Positions 1 through 7,937 of a stretch of DNA of 64,000 nt are shown one piece after another. Origin of the DNA: Dehalococcoidia bacterium (GTDB taxonomy: Bacteria; Chloroflexota; Dehalococcoidia; SZUA-161); assembly GCA_030619685.1 (NCBI GenBank), contig JAUXAX010000001.1, forward strand, positions 62,001-126,000, given 5' to 3'. Positions within the stretch are counted from its first letter, which is position 1. Each line of letters begins with the position of its first letter. Under the pieces are notes generated by a model. The model ran no database searches, was not told where the DNA came from, and worked only from the letters and a program-made list of their open reading frames with translations. The position numbers and the translations under genes are program-made.

Positions 1-1
1 C

Positions 2-2794
2 ATTAAGATTGAGGAGGCACATAAGCGAGGCGCTCGGATCGTGGTAATAGACCCACGGAAAACGCTGATGGCTAAGTACTCAAATGCGGAATGGATCCCC
101 ATCCGACCCGGCACAGACGGGGCTCTTGCTCTCGGGTTATGTAATGTCCTTATCGAAGAAGAATTGTATGATGAGGAATTTGTCAACAGCTGGGCTTTGG
201 GTTTCGAGGATTTTGACAAGTATGTTCAGCATTTTCGACCGGAAGTTGTAGCAGGCATCACAGGTGTTCCGGCTGAAACGGTGAGGTCTCTTGCAAGGAG
301 AATTGCAACGACCGACGGTGTTGCTCCCGTCATGTACAGTGGGCTTGAATACAGTGATGGGGCAGTTCAAGCGATTCGCGCAACGATTGTGCTGTGGGCC
401 CTTGCGGGCCAGCTTGATGTTCCAGGCGGATGGTGTTTCCGCATGGCTCAAAACAGATTCCCTATCAATCGGGAGGGGCTGGTACCAAATCCGGATATGC
501 GAAAAGCAGCTGGGTATAATAATTTCCCACTATATACGAAATATCGCGGAGAGTTTCATGCTAATATTCTCCCGGAAGCAGTCCTGAACAGAAAACCTTA
601 TCCAATACGCCTGCTTATCAGCTTGGGGGCATCGATTATCACATCATGGCCACAATCCAATGTTTGGCGAAAGACGTTAGAAGCGCTTGATTTCTTCGTT
701 TGTATAGATCGTCAGCTCACTGCAGATGCAGCCTACGCTGATATTGTACTTCCAGCGACAACCTACTACGAGATCCAATCCTACATGGTGTATGGCTCTA
801 TCTTCAGGATCAGGGAAAAGGTGATAGAACCAGTCGGTGAGGCTAGGAGTGATTTCCTTATCCTATCAGAGCTAGCTCAACGTCTTGGCTATGGCTATGT
901 CTACCCGCAAAGTGAAGAGGAGATTCTCTCCAAGGTGCTCAAAGGTTCCGGGTTTACTCCTGAAGACGTGAGAGCTGCAGGGGGGACAGTACAGATTCCT
1001 ACGGCTATGATGCAATACAAAAAGTGGGAAAAGGGATTGCTGCGAGCAGATGGGAAACCTGGCTTTGAAACACCATCAAGGAAGTTCGAAATCGCTTCCT
1101 CGGTCCTCGAGGAGCATGGACACGACGCACTGCCAGTCTATGTTGAACCCGGAGAAAGCCCTCTTTCTCAACTTGAGCTTGCAAAACGGTTCCCCCTCGT
1201 TTTCAATTCCGGGGCTCGCGCAAATGTTGATTTGCACGCACTGCATCACACCATTCCGGCGTTATCAAATGAGAAACCTGTACCCACTGTGATGATCAAT
1301 ACGCTGGATGCTCAGGAGCGCGACATTGAAGACAGTGATTTTGTCCACATAAGAACTAAGCGTGGCCAGGTTGGCATGTATGCTGTCGTCACCGATGATA
1401 TTGTGCGCGGTGCCATAGAGGCTGGCGGCATGGGTGGTGGGGCTTTGGGGCCGAAAGCGTGGCGTGATGCTTGCATAAACGACCTAACGGATCTTCAACG
1501 TTACGACCCGATTTCTGGCTTTCCCGTATACAAAGCGCTACTGTGTGAGGTGGTCAAAGTGTCAGACGGAAACAGAGCCAATGTCAAGGGGGCAGGAGAG
1601 TACGTGCTTGATGATACTGTGGAAGAGCAGCAAACGGGGCATCGGGTGTACCTCGATCACAATGCCACTACGCCTATAGATCAGGTGGTCAAGGAAGTCA
1701 TGGTCGAGTTCATGGAGTGTTACGGAAATCCCTCGAGCATATACTCGGCGGGGAAAGAGGCTCGTTCAGCAATTGAAACAGCTCGCAGAAGTGCGTCTGC
1801 GCTAATCAATTGCACAGCACGACGCATAGTCTTCACCGGTGGCGGTTCAGAGGCAAATAACCTCGCTATAAAGGGCGTGGCCTTTGCGAATGCCGGTCGG
1901 CGAAATCACATCGTCACCAGTGCCATAGAGCATCCCTCTGTGATGAATGCGTGCCGGTGGCTCGGGAAGCACGGGTTCTCGGTCACCTTGCTTCCCGTAG
2001 ATGCGGAGGGAAGAGTGAATCCTGATGACCTGAAAGCCGCGATTACGGACAAGACTTGTCTGGTGAGCGTGATGCTGGCCAACAACGAGACCGGTTCCAT
2101 TCAGCCCATTGCTGAGCTCGCAAGCGTAGCCAAAGAACGGGGGGTGCTCTTCCATACCGATGGTGTGCAGGCGGTTGGCAAGGTTTCTATAGATGTTGAG
2201 GAGCTTGGGCTAGATTTGTTAACGATGTCAGCGCACAAATTTCACGGGCCTAAGGGTATCGGGGCCTTGTACGTGCGAAAAGGGGTCATGCTGGACGCAC
2301 TGGTGAGCGGAGGTGATCAGGAAAAGGGACTGCGCGCTGGAACTGAGAATGTGCCGGGGATAATGGGATTCGGAAAGGCTGCTGAACTCGCTCTCGATCA
2401 TCTTCCCAAGGTGGATCGGGTGCGGGAATTGCGCGATAGGTTAGAGAACGGTATTCGAGAGCTGATACCTGGCGCGAAACTGAATGGTCATAGTGAACAA
2501 CGGTTACCAAATACGCTTAACCTAACCTTGCCGGGCATAAGAGGAGAGTCACTGGTCCTTGCTCTCGATCAGAAGGGTGTTGCCATTTCCTCAGGGTCTG
2601 CTTGCCAGGCTGGTCAACCTGAACCGTCCCACGCTCTGATAGCGATGGGTCTTTCTGAAGAGGAGGCTCACTGCGCCGTACGCTTCTCGCTCGGAATTGG
2701 AAACACGATAGATGAGATCGATCGTACGGTTTCGCTTATCGCCCAGATAGTGCGCGAAAACAAAGACGTCATACGGTTTGTGGCATGTCGTTAG
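2..2794 (+). CDS. Metallopterin-dependent ergothioneine synthase (acetylene hydratase-like module fused to cysteine desulfurase), 5' partial
   Basis: The reading frame is open from base 2, so the true start lies outside the window; the GTG at 41 is only an internal codon. Up to about residue 520 (counting from 41) it is the C-terminal two thirds of a molybdo/tungstopterin oxidoreductase of the DMSO-reductase superfamily (VIDPRKT near the start, later DIVLPATTYYE and the terminal molydopterin-binding domain). From about residue 536 a complete NifS/IscS-type desulfurase follows: YLDHNATTP start, PLP lysine K733 in SAHKFHG, and catalytic C855 in SSGSACQAG. The join is in frame with a short linker. 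This exact architecture is the metallopterin-dependent ergothioneine synthase described from Caldithrix abyssi, where the desulfurase feeds sulfur to trimethylhistidine on the metallopterin. An egtD homologue 33 bases downstream supports that role. The Fe-S N-terminus cannot be seen. Confidence 0.85.
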   Translation: MKIEEAHKRGARIVVIDPRKTLMAKYSNAEWIPIRPGTDGALALGLCNVLIEEELYDEEFVNSWALGFEDFDKYVQHFRPEVVAGITGVPAETVRSLARRIATTDGVAPVMYSGLEYSDGAVQAIRATIVLWALAGQLDVPGGWCFRMAQNRFPINREGLVPNPDMRKAAGYNNFPLYTKYRGEFHANILPEAVLNRKPYPIRLLISLGASIITSWPQSNVWRKTLEALDFFVCIDRQLTADAAYADIVLPATTYYEIQSYMVYGSIFRIREKVIEPVGEARSDFLILSELAQRLGYGYVYPQSEEEILSKVLKGSGFTPEDVRAAGGTVQIPTAMMQYKKWEKGLLRADGKPGFETPSRKFEIASSVLEEHGHDALPVYVEPGESPLSQLELAKRFPLVFNSGARANVDLHALHHTIPALSNEKPVPTVMINTLDAQERDIEDSDFVHIRTKRGQVGMYAVVTDDIVRGAIEAGGMGGGALGPKAWRDACINDLTDLQRYDPISGFPVYKALLCEVVKVSDGNRANVKGAGEYVLDDTVEEQQTGHRVYLDHNATTPIDQVVKEVMVEFMECYGNPSSIYSAGKEARSAIETARRSASALINCTARRIVFTGGGSEANNLAIKGVAFANAGRRNHIVTSAIEHPSVMNACRWLGKHGFSVTLLPVDAEGRVNPDDLKAAITDKTCLVSVMLANNETGSIQPIAELASVAKERGVLFHTDGVQAVGKVSIDVEELGLDLLTMSAHKFHGPKGIGALYVRKGVMLDALVSGGDQEKGLRAGTENVPGIMGFGKAAELALDHLPKVDRVRELRDRLENGIRELIPGAKLNGHSEQRLPNTLNLTLPGIRGESLVLALDQKGVAISSGSACQAGQPEPSHALIAMGLSEEEAHCAVRFSLGIGNTIDEIDRTVSLIAQIVRENKDVIRFVACR

Positions 2795-2827
2795 GTTTTT
2801 GGGAAGAGGCTTACCGGAGGGATGGTC

Positions 2828-3904
2828 ATGAACGTGAACAGCGGAATAACTCTCAATACCAGCAAATCAGGGGCTCGGCTGGTGGAGACGTTAAACTACA
2901 TGGATGGCAGATACAAGAACGATATTGCTAGAGATGCCCAACAAGGGCTGACAGCTTTACAAAAGTACATCCCCTGCAAGTATTTCTATGACGCTCACGG
3001 GTCAAAGCTTTTCGAATATATTTGCCGGCTTCCTGAATATTACCCAACACGCACTGAGCTATCCATTTTGAGAGAGATCGCGCCTGAACTGATGGGAACA
3101 TTTGCCCACAAAGACCTTGTAGAACTTGGCTCCGGCGCCAGCCTGAAAATACGAGTACTGTTGAACGCAGCGGGGGAATCGAACAGGACCACTCTACGCT
3201 ACATCCCCGTAGATATAAGCGTGTCGGCGGTAATAGAAGCTTCGAAGAACCTGCTTGAGAAGTATCCAGAACTACAAGTACTGGGAGTAGTGGCCGATTT
3301 CACGTGCCAGTTGGATCTCCTTCCGACTGAACGCCCCCTGATGTTCTGTTTCCTGGGGAGCACCATAGGCAACATGGGTGGAGATGAGAGTATGTCATTC
3401 CTACAAACTGTCTCTAAGAACATGAGACTGGATGATAGACTGCTGGTCGGCTTTGACATGGTCAAATCCAGGGAGACTATGGAAGCTGCATACAACGATT
3501 CAAAGGGAGTCACCGCTGAATTCAACAAGAATGTACTGAACGTGCTGAATAGTGAGTTAAAGGCCAACTTTGATTTATCCCATTTTGACCATCTGGCCTT
3601 CTTCAATGAGGCCGAGAGTCGAATTGAAATGTACTTGAGGGCTAATCGCGACGTTTTAGTGAAGCTTGAATCACTTGATATGGAAGTAGAATTCAAGAAA
3701 GGCGAGACTATTCATACCGAGAACTCAAAGAAATTTACCAGGAAGAGCATCGAGGATATGGTCAAGCCAGCTGGGTTGTCTATCCAGAACTGGTATTCCG
3801 ATCCTGATGGTTGGTTTTCCCTCGTGCTGATGGGACTCAATCATCTCGACGCCCTACGATGTTCGCCGCAAATTGCTGGCTGTGGAACCAGCCGTTATCT
3901 CTAG
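2828..3904 (+). CDS. egtD: L-histidine N-alpha-methyltransferase, EgtD family
   Basis: SAM-dependent methyltransferase that would trimethylate histidine to hercynine (trimethylhistidine), the substrate for sulfur insertion by the upstream fusion enzyme. Family marks are FYDAHGSKLFEYICRLPEYY near the N-terminus, the SAM loop LVELGSGAS, the FLGSTIGNM segment, and the late E-x-S motif in IHTENSKKF (about residues 298-300), which in EgtD contacts the substrate amino group. Length 358 aa is slightly longer than typical EgtD (about 320). Two in-frame ATGs exist; GGAGG at 2816-2820 is only 1 base before the ATG at 2822 but 7 before the one at 2828, so 2828 is chosen. It is probably cotranscribed with the fusion gene. 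No EgtB, EgtC or rhodanese-type EanB is visible in the window. Confidence 0.85.
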   Translation: MNVNSGITLNTSKSGARLVETLNYMDGRYKNDIARDAQQGLTALQKYIPCKYFYDAHGSKLFEYICRLPEYYPTRTELSILREIAPELMGTFAHKDLVELGSGASLKIRVLLNAAGESNRTTLRYIPVDISVSAVIEASKNLLEKYPELQVLGVVADFTCQLDLLPTERPLMFCFLGSTIGNMGGDESMSFLQTVSKNMRLDDRLLVGFDMVKSRETMEAAYNDSKGVTAEFNKNVLNVLNSELKANFDLSHFDHLAFFNEAESRIEMYLRANRDVLVKLESLDMEVEFKKGETIHTENSKKFTRKSIEDMVKPAGLSIQNWYSDPDGWFSLVLMGLNHLDALRCSPQIAGCGTSRYL

Positions 3905-4009
3905 GTCCAATTGCTCCCTTTTCTCTTGCAGATTAGGTTGAGGGTTTGGGCCTGATTCTGCCATCCATTCTGAGGATGCACAATGCTACGTGACGAAAGC
4001 CCTACCACG

Positions 4010-5158
4010 CTATGGCTTGGAGTTGGCAATCTTCCCTAAGGCTTGAAGCACAGACTCGATATCCTGCGCCGTATTGAAATGGCCCAAGCTAATGCGTATA
4101 GAGCCCTGAGGATATGTGCCAAATGTCTTATGAGCTGCTGCGGCGCAATGAAGCCCAGTCCTTACCTTGATATCAAAGGCCTGATCAAGGATAGCTCCGA
4201 CCTCTGCCGGCTCCCATCCATGTAGGTTAAAGGAAACGATGGGCGCCCGCCTACGCATGTCTTCTGGTTCGTAAAGGATTATTCCTGAGATCTGTGACAA
4301 ACCCTCCAGCAACTGATCTAACAACAACTGTTCATGAATGCGAATCCTTTCCATGCCTTGATCGAAAATATACCTCAGTCCTGCGCCGAGCCCGGCGATG
4401 CCAACAGTATTCGGCGTTCCACTTTCGTATCTATAAGGAAGCGCAACCGGCTGCTCCTCCAGTTCTGAGTGCGATCCCGTGCCTCCCTCGCGCAATGAAT
4501 CGAGTTCAACGCGGCGGCTTATGTAAAGCACTCCGGTGCCTGGAGGCCCGAGTAATCCCTTATGCCCCGAGAAGGCAAGTAGATCAATGTCACTCGCCTG
4601 GACATCGATAGGGAATATACCGGTCGTTTGAGCAGCGTCCACCATGAAAATCCTACCATGCCTCCTTACGACCACTCCATATTCTTCGATAGGCTGGACA
4701 ACCCCTGTCACGTTGGATGCATGGGTGACCACAACCAGTTTGGTTTTCTCATCTATTGCCTCCTCGATGTCCTTAGCTGACAAGAACCCCGTATCAGAGC
4801 AGGGAGGCAATCTGGTAATTCTGACCCCTTTCCCCTCGAGCTTCTTCAGGGGGCGAACCAGGGAATTGTGTCCTATCTGGCTGGTGATCACATGGTCTCT
4901 CGGTTTGAGCAGACCCTTCAGCCCCAGATTCAAAGCATCCGTGCAATTAAACGTGAGTATGATCCGATCCTTTTCAGGGGCGTTGATGAGGCGTGCCACA
5001 AGCGATCTTGTCTCGTCGATCACTCTTTCAGCGGCTAAAGCCAGGCTATGTGCGCCACGGCCTGGATTACCAGCATGCTCTCTCAGGAACTCATCCATAG
5101 CTCGATAGACGCCTTCTGGCTTCGGCCAGGATGTCGCTGCATTATCCAGATAAATCAT
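4010..5158 (-). CDS. Cysteine desulfurase family protein (class V aminotransferase, TIGR01977-like)
   Basis: PLP-dependent enzyme expected to mobilise sulfur from cysteine as an enzyme-bound persulfide. It begins MIYLDNAATSWPKPE, has the PLP lysine K200 in FSGHKGLLGPPGTG and a candidate persulfide cysteine C338 in RTGLHCAAAAH. The 382-aa length and the GLLGPPGTG loop fit the SufS-like subgroup represented by TIGR01977 rather than IscS. It is the last gene of a minus-strand operon after a Cys-rich protein and a ThiF/MoeB E1; only 9 bases separate it from the E1 stop. The pairing suggests delivery of sulfur to a ThiS/MoaD-type carrier, although no carrier gene is seen here. It is clearly distinct from the desulfurase domain fused in the first gene. 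Confidence 0.85.
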   Translation of the reverse strand: MIYLDNAATSWPKPEGVYRAMDEFLREHAGNPGRGAHSLALAAERVIDETRSLVARLINAPEKDRIILTFNCTDALNLGLKGLLKPRDHVITSQIGHNSLVRPLKKLEGKGVRITRLPPCSDTGFLSAKDIEEAIDEKTKLVVVTHASNVTGVVQPIEEYGVVVRRHGRIFMVDAAQTTGIFPIDVQASDIDLLAFSGHKGLLGPPGTGVLYISRRVELDSLREGGTGSHSELEEQPVALPYRYESGTPNTVGIAGLGAGLRYIFDQGMERIRIHEQLLLDQLLEGLSQISGIILYEPEDMRRRAPIVSFNLHGWEPAEVGAILDQAFDIKVRTGLHCAAAAHKTFGTYPQGSIRISLGHFNTAQDIESVLQALGKIANSKP

Positions 5159-5167
5159 AAAACCGCC

Positions 5168-6178
5168 CTATGTCCCGATGTATTTTGCGTAGAGCCCTCT
5201 TGCCACTGATTCATCATCAGTATTCTTAATGATAGCCCGTCCATCGGGGAAGACGACCATCTCATAATCATCGACTCTGAAACGGAGCATGAACTCGTTG
5301 TAACTGACTTCTCCCACAGGACCAAGCTGTGTCGCCAGACCCTCGAAGGATATCTCCTTTACTTCGGGATTCAGTACCTGAACCGCATTCTGCCCGCAGA
5401 GCGAAGTGGTTCTCGTCCCAAACCTAGCCTCGAGAAACTCGAATTTGCCTTGGCAAGCTGGACAGTCTTGACGAGAGCTAATCTTGAAGCGGTTGAAGTC
5501 TCCTTCCCAAACGTCAATTACCACAAGGTCCAGAGTGATATTCTCTGCCCCAACCAGTATTTTCAATGCCTCAGCAGATTGCAGTGAACCGATGATGAAG
5601 GGGATCGGGCTGATCACCCCTGCGGTGTCGCAGGTGAGCAACATCTCTCCGCCGAGTATCCTCGGGTAGAGGCACCGGAAGCAAGGCGTTTGCCCAGGAA
5701 TTACGTTCATAGTCATGCCACAAGATGAAATCGCTCCTCCATAGATCCAAGGGATCCTGTGTTTTAAGGACGCATCATTGATAAGATAGCGGGTTTCCAA
5801 ATTATCCAATCCGTCCAAGATCAAATCGGCATCATGGATAAGGCCTTCGATGTTGGAGTAATTCACATCTGCTACTATTCCCTCGATTTCTATTGAGGAG
5901 TTGACCTTACTCAAATGCCGTTGTGCCGCCACTGCCTTCGGGAGTTGGTTCCTTATATCGTCCTCGTCGAATAGAACCTGCCGCTGAAGATTGTGATACT
6001 CTATGAAGTCCCTATCGACAATTCTGACTTTGCCGATACCGGCTCGCACCAAAGTAGTGGCGATAATCGTTCCCAGCGCCCCGCAGCCGATGATCACCAC
6101 GAAGCTATTCGCAAGCCTCTTCTGCCCTTCTTTGCCTATCCCGTCGAAAAGGATTTGCCTTGAATATCTGTCGATCAT
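5168..6178 (-). CDS. ThiF/MoeB-family E1-like adenylyltransferase
   Basis: Enzyme that adenylates the C-terminal glycine of a ubiquitin-like sulfur carrier (ThiS or MoaD) so that it can be thiocarboxylated. Visible marks are the nucleotide loop IIGCGALG (29-36), the R-Q-V-L-F segment near 66-70, the zinc cysteines C166/C169 and C239/C242 (CFRC and CPAC), and C183 in LTCDTAGV at the place of the conserved catalytic or persulfide cysteine. Residues about 255-336 form the extra C-terminal domain typical of Bacillus-type ThiF/MoeB, with the FPDGRAIIKNTDD and LYAKYIG motifs. It lies between a Cys-rich orphan and a cysteine desulfurase in one operon. Whether it serves thiamine, molybdopterin or another pathway cannot be decided from the sequence; a tungstopterin enzyme (AOR) encoded nearby makes molybdopterin plausible. 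Confidence 0.85.
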   Translation of the reverse strand: MIDRYSRQILFDGIGKEGQKRLANSFVVIIGCGALGTIIATTLVRAGIGKVRIVDRDFIEYHNLQRQVLFDEDDIRNQLPKAVAAQRHLSKVNSSIEIEGIVADVNYSNIEGLIHDADLILDGLDNLETRYLINDASLKHRIPWIYGGAISSCGMTMNVIPGQTPCFRCLYPRILGGEMLLTCDTAGVISPIPFIIGSLQSAEALKILVGAENITLDLVVIDVWEGDFNRFKISSRQDCPACQGKFEFLEARFGTRTTSLCGQNAVQVLNPEVKEISFEGLATQLGPVGEVSYNEFMLRFRVDDYEMVVFPDGRAIIKNTDDESVARGLYAKYIGT

Positions 6179-6228
6179 AGCAATATGCCTCGCTTACCCC
6201 TGGACTTGTCAGGTCTGTGGGAATTTCA

Positions 6229-6729
6229 CTAGGTAGTGGATACAGGTGGCTTAAGATGAATCAGCCTCCGGCAGAAATCGGAACCGGTTGTGAGAGGACT
6301 ATCCAACAGTTCCACTTGCACGGGGTGCTTCACAACAGCCTCAAACATAGCTTTGTTGAAGTAGTTCCCACACCTGCACCATAGGGGTGTAGGCTCCAGA
6401 TGTCCGAGAGCTATCATGGGACACGGACACTCTCCTTTGACCTCTAGGTAGAAGTCATAGTGAATAACGTCGCCCTTCCTTTCCAGCTTCCGCATTCCTG
6501 GAAAGGCATTCATCAAATCCTGCATGAAGGTGTCTATGTCAGTATCTGTATTAAGTCCTGCATACGGCAGAAACAAGGAGTTGCACATTTGTCCGGTGCA
6601 TTGAAGGCACAGTTCCCTCGCCGCTTCGTCAAAATCGGGCTGGAATATCCGTTTTAGGATCTCACTTTTCTGTAAGCCTACGAAGAATTCACGCTGCGCC
6701 AGGTCTTCCTCAGATAGCTCTTCAGGCAT
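6229..6729 (-). CDS. Cysteine-rich protein of unknown function
   Basis: A 166-aa soluble protein that I do not recognise with confidence. It holds three cysteine clusters: CLQCTGQMC (about 41-49), GECPCP (about 99-103) and WCRCG (about 117-120), plus a late SDFCRRLIHL ending. The C-x-C and C-x2-C spacing suggests metal or Fe-S binding. The ending resembles the small G-x-x-x-C-F-x-I motif of V4R/ATC-hydrolase-like domains, but this is only a weak likeness. It is the first gene of an operon with a ThiF/MoeB E1 and a cysteine desulfurase, and has its own good promoter and a GGAGGGG ribosome site. An inferred role is as the sulfur acceptor, or as a scaffold for the two sulfur enzymes. Confidence 0.6.
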   Translation of the reverse strand: MPEELSEEDLAQREFFVGLQKSEILKRIFQPDFDEAARELCLQCTGQMCNSLFLPYAGLNTDTDIDTFMQDLMNAFPGMRKLERKGDVIHYDFYLEVKGECPCPMIALGHLEPTPLWCRCGNYFNKAMFEAVVKHPVQVELLDSPLTTGSDFCRRLIHLKPPVSTT

Positions 6730-6757
6730 TCTCCCCTCCTCAAATGCTTGAATCTAC

Positions 6758-6786
6758 ATAATACAGCTAATCCCGTCGATTCTCAA
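6758..6786 (-). promoter_or_regulatory. Sigma70-type promoter of the Cys-rich/ThiF/desulfurase operon
   Basis: On the minus strand TTGAGA (6781-6786) and TATTAT (6758-6763) are separated by exactly 17 bases, each 5/6 to consensus. The predicted start near 6751 leaves a 20-odd-base leader containing the GGAGGGG ribosome site before the ATG at 6729, so this operon is a unit separate from the upstream dehydrogenase gene. Confidence 0.55.
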
Positions 6787-6886
6787 ATCTCTGGGTCCCG
6801 TGGTTTTCATACTTTTTGGATTTGCTTTGCTGCCTCTTGTGTCTGGGAACTAGGAAGACATCTGGATGCATTTCCTATCGGCGTGT

Positions 6887-7882
6887 CTAGGGTTTTATCA
6901 GTATCTTTCCTCCCTCTCCCCTCACGGCTTTTTCGAAAGCCTCGTCAATGTCGTCCAAGGGCATCACAGATGTTATCAAAGGAGCCACGTCGATCTTCTT
7001 GTCTCCTATTAGACTCAAAGCTGTGGCGAACTCAGCCGAGCAAAAAAGCATAGACCCTTTTACGGTAAGCTCCCTCAGTACGATGTTACTAACCCATGTT
7101 TCAACCGAGTGGAGGCTCACTCCCGCGATAACAACTGTTCCCCCTTTTCTCACTGAAGCTACCGACTGTTGTGTCGTTGAGATGGCTCCGGCGCATTCGA
7201 ATACCACATCCGGCCCCCTGCCACCAGTAAGCTCAAGAATCCTGTCAACGGGATTGACTACGTTCACATCTATAACTTCCTCCACCACATCCCTAACCAG
7301 CTCCAGCCTGGATTGGCTCACCTCAGAGGCATATACTGCTCTGGCTCCTGATATCTTGGCCAACCGTGCTACCAGCTGCCCGATGGGGCCCAAGCCAAGC
7401 ACTGCAACAACGTCTCCTACCCGCATCCCGGACAACCTGACAGCATGCAATGCAATAGCCGTTGGCTCAACTAAGGCTGCCTCTTCATAGCTTAGGTCAG
7501 GTGGCAGCTTATGAAGTCGACGGTATTTGGCCTTGGTATGGGTGGCGAAAGCCCCTGGGGTTTGGTTCCACGTTGTAAGGAAGTCTTCACACAGCCCCAT
7601 TTCGCCTCGTATACACCAGTAGCACTCACCACATGAGCCGGTGCATTCGGCTGTGACTCGATCCCCTATTTCCCATCCCTGCACACCCGCTCCCACCTCA
7701 ACTATGTCTCCGGAGAACTCGTGGCCATGCCTTATGCTGACACCCTCGATATAAGTGTGCAGATCGGAGCCACATATTCCGCAGTATTGCACCTTTATCA
7801 GGACTTCACCTTCCCCCAAAACGGGCTCGGGCGCATCTCGCACCACAAATTTCCGCTTGCCCTCCAATACCGCTTCTCTCAC
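6887..7882 (-). CDS. Zinc-dependent alcohol dehydrogenase (MDR superfamily)
   Basis: Medium-chain NAD(P)-dependent dehydrogenase for an alcohol or polyol. The catalytic zinc site is seen in CGICGSD and GHEFSGDIVEVG, the structural zinc site in the four cysteines of CTGSCGECYWCIRGEMGLC, and the Rossmann loop in VLGLGPIGQLVA. Its closest general likeness is to threonine/sorbitol/butanediol dehydrogenases, so the substrate is open. It starts with GTG preceded by GGAGGGG. It lies 55 bases downstream of an aldehyde:ferredoxin oxidoreductase on the same strand, which suggests a pair that interconverts alcohol, aldehyde and acid. At 331 aa it is slightly short for the family but complete from start to the C-terminal GGKILIKP. 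Confidence 0.85.
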   Translation of the reverse strand: MREAVLEGKRKFVVRDAPEPVLGEGEVLIKVQYCGICGSDLHTYIEGVSIRHGHEFSGDIVEVGAGVQGWEIGDRVTAECTGSCGECYWCIRGEMGLCEDFLTTWNQTPGAFATHTKAKYRRLHKLPPDLSYEEAALVEPTAIALHAVRLSGMRVGDVVAVLGLGPIGQLVARLAKISGARAVYASEVSQSRLELVRDVVEEVIDVNVVNPVDRILELTGGRGPDVVFECAGAISTTQQSVASVRKGGTVVIAGVSLHSVETWVSNIVLRELTVKGSMLFCSAEFATALSLIGDKKIDVAPLITSVMPLDDIDEAFEKAVRGEGGKILIKP

Positions 7883-7937
7883 TTTATCCCCTCCTCGGGT
7901 AGTCTACGAGGCTTCAGCCCTGGCTATCCGGCTTCAC

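Noticed and set aside
3905..4009. Terminator between convergent egtD and desulfurase genes
   Set aside because: No inverted repeat of useful length was found in these 105 bases.
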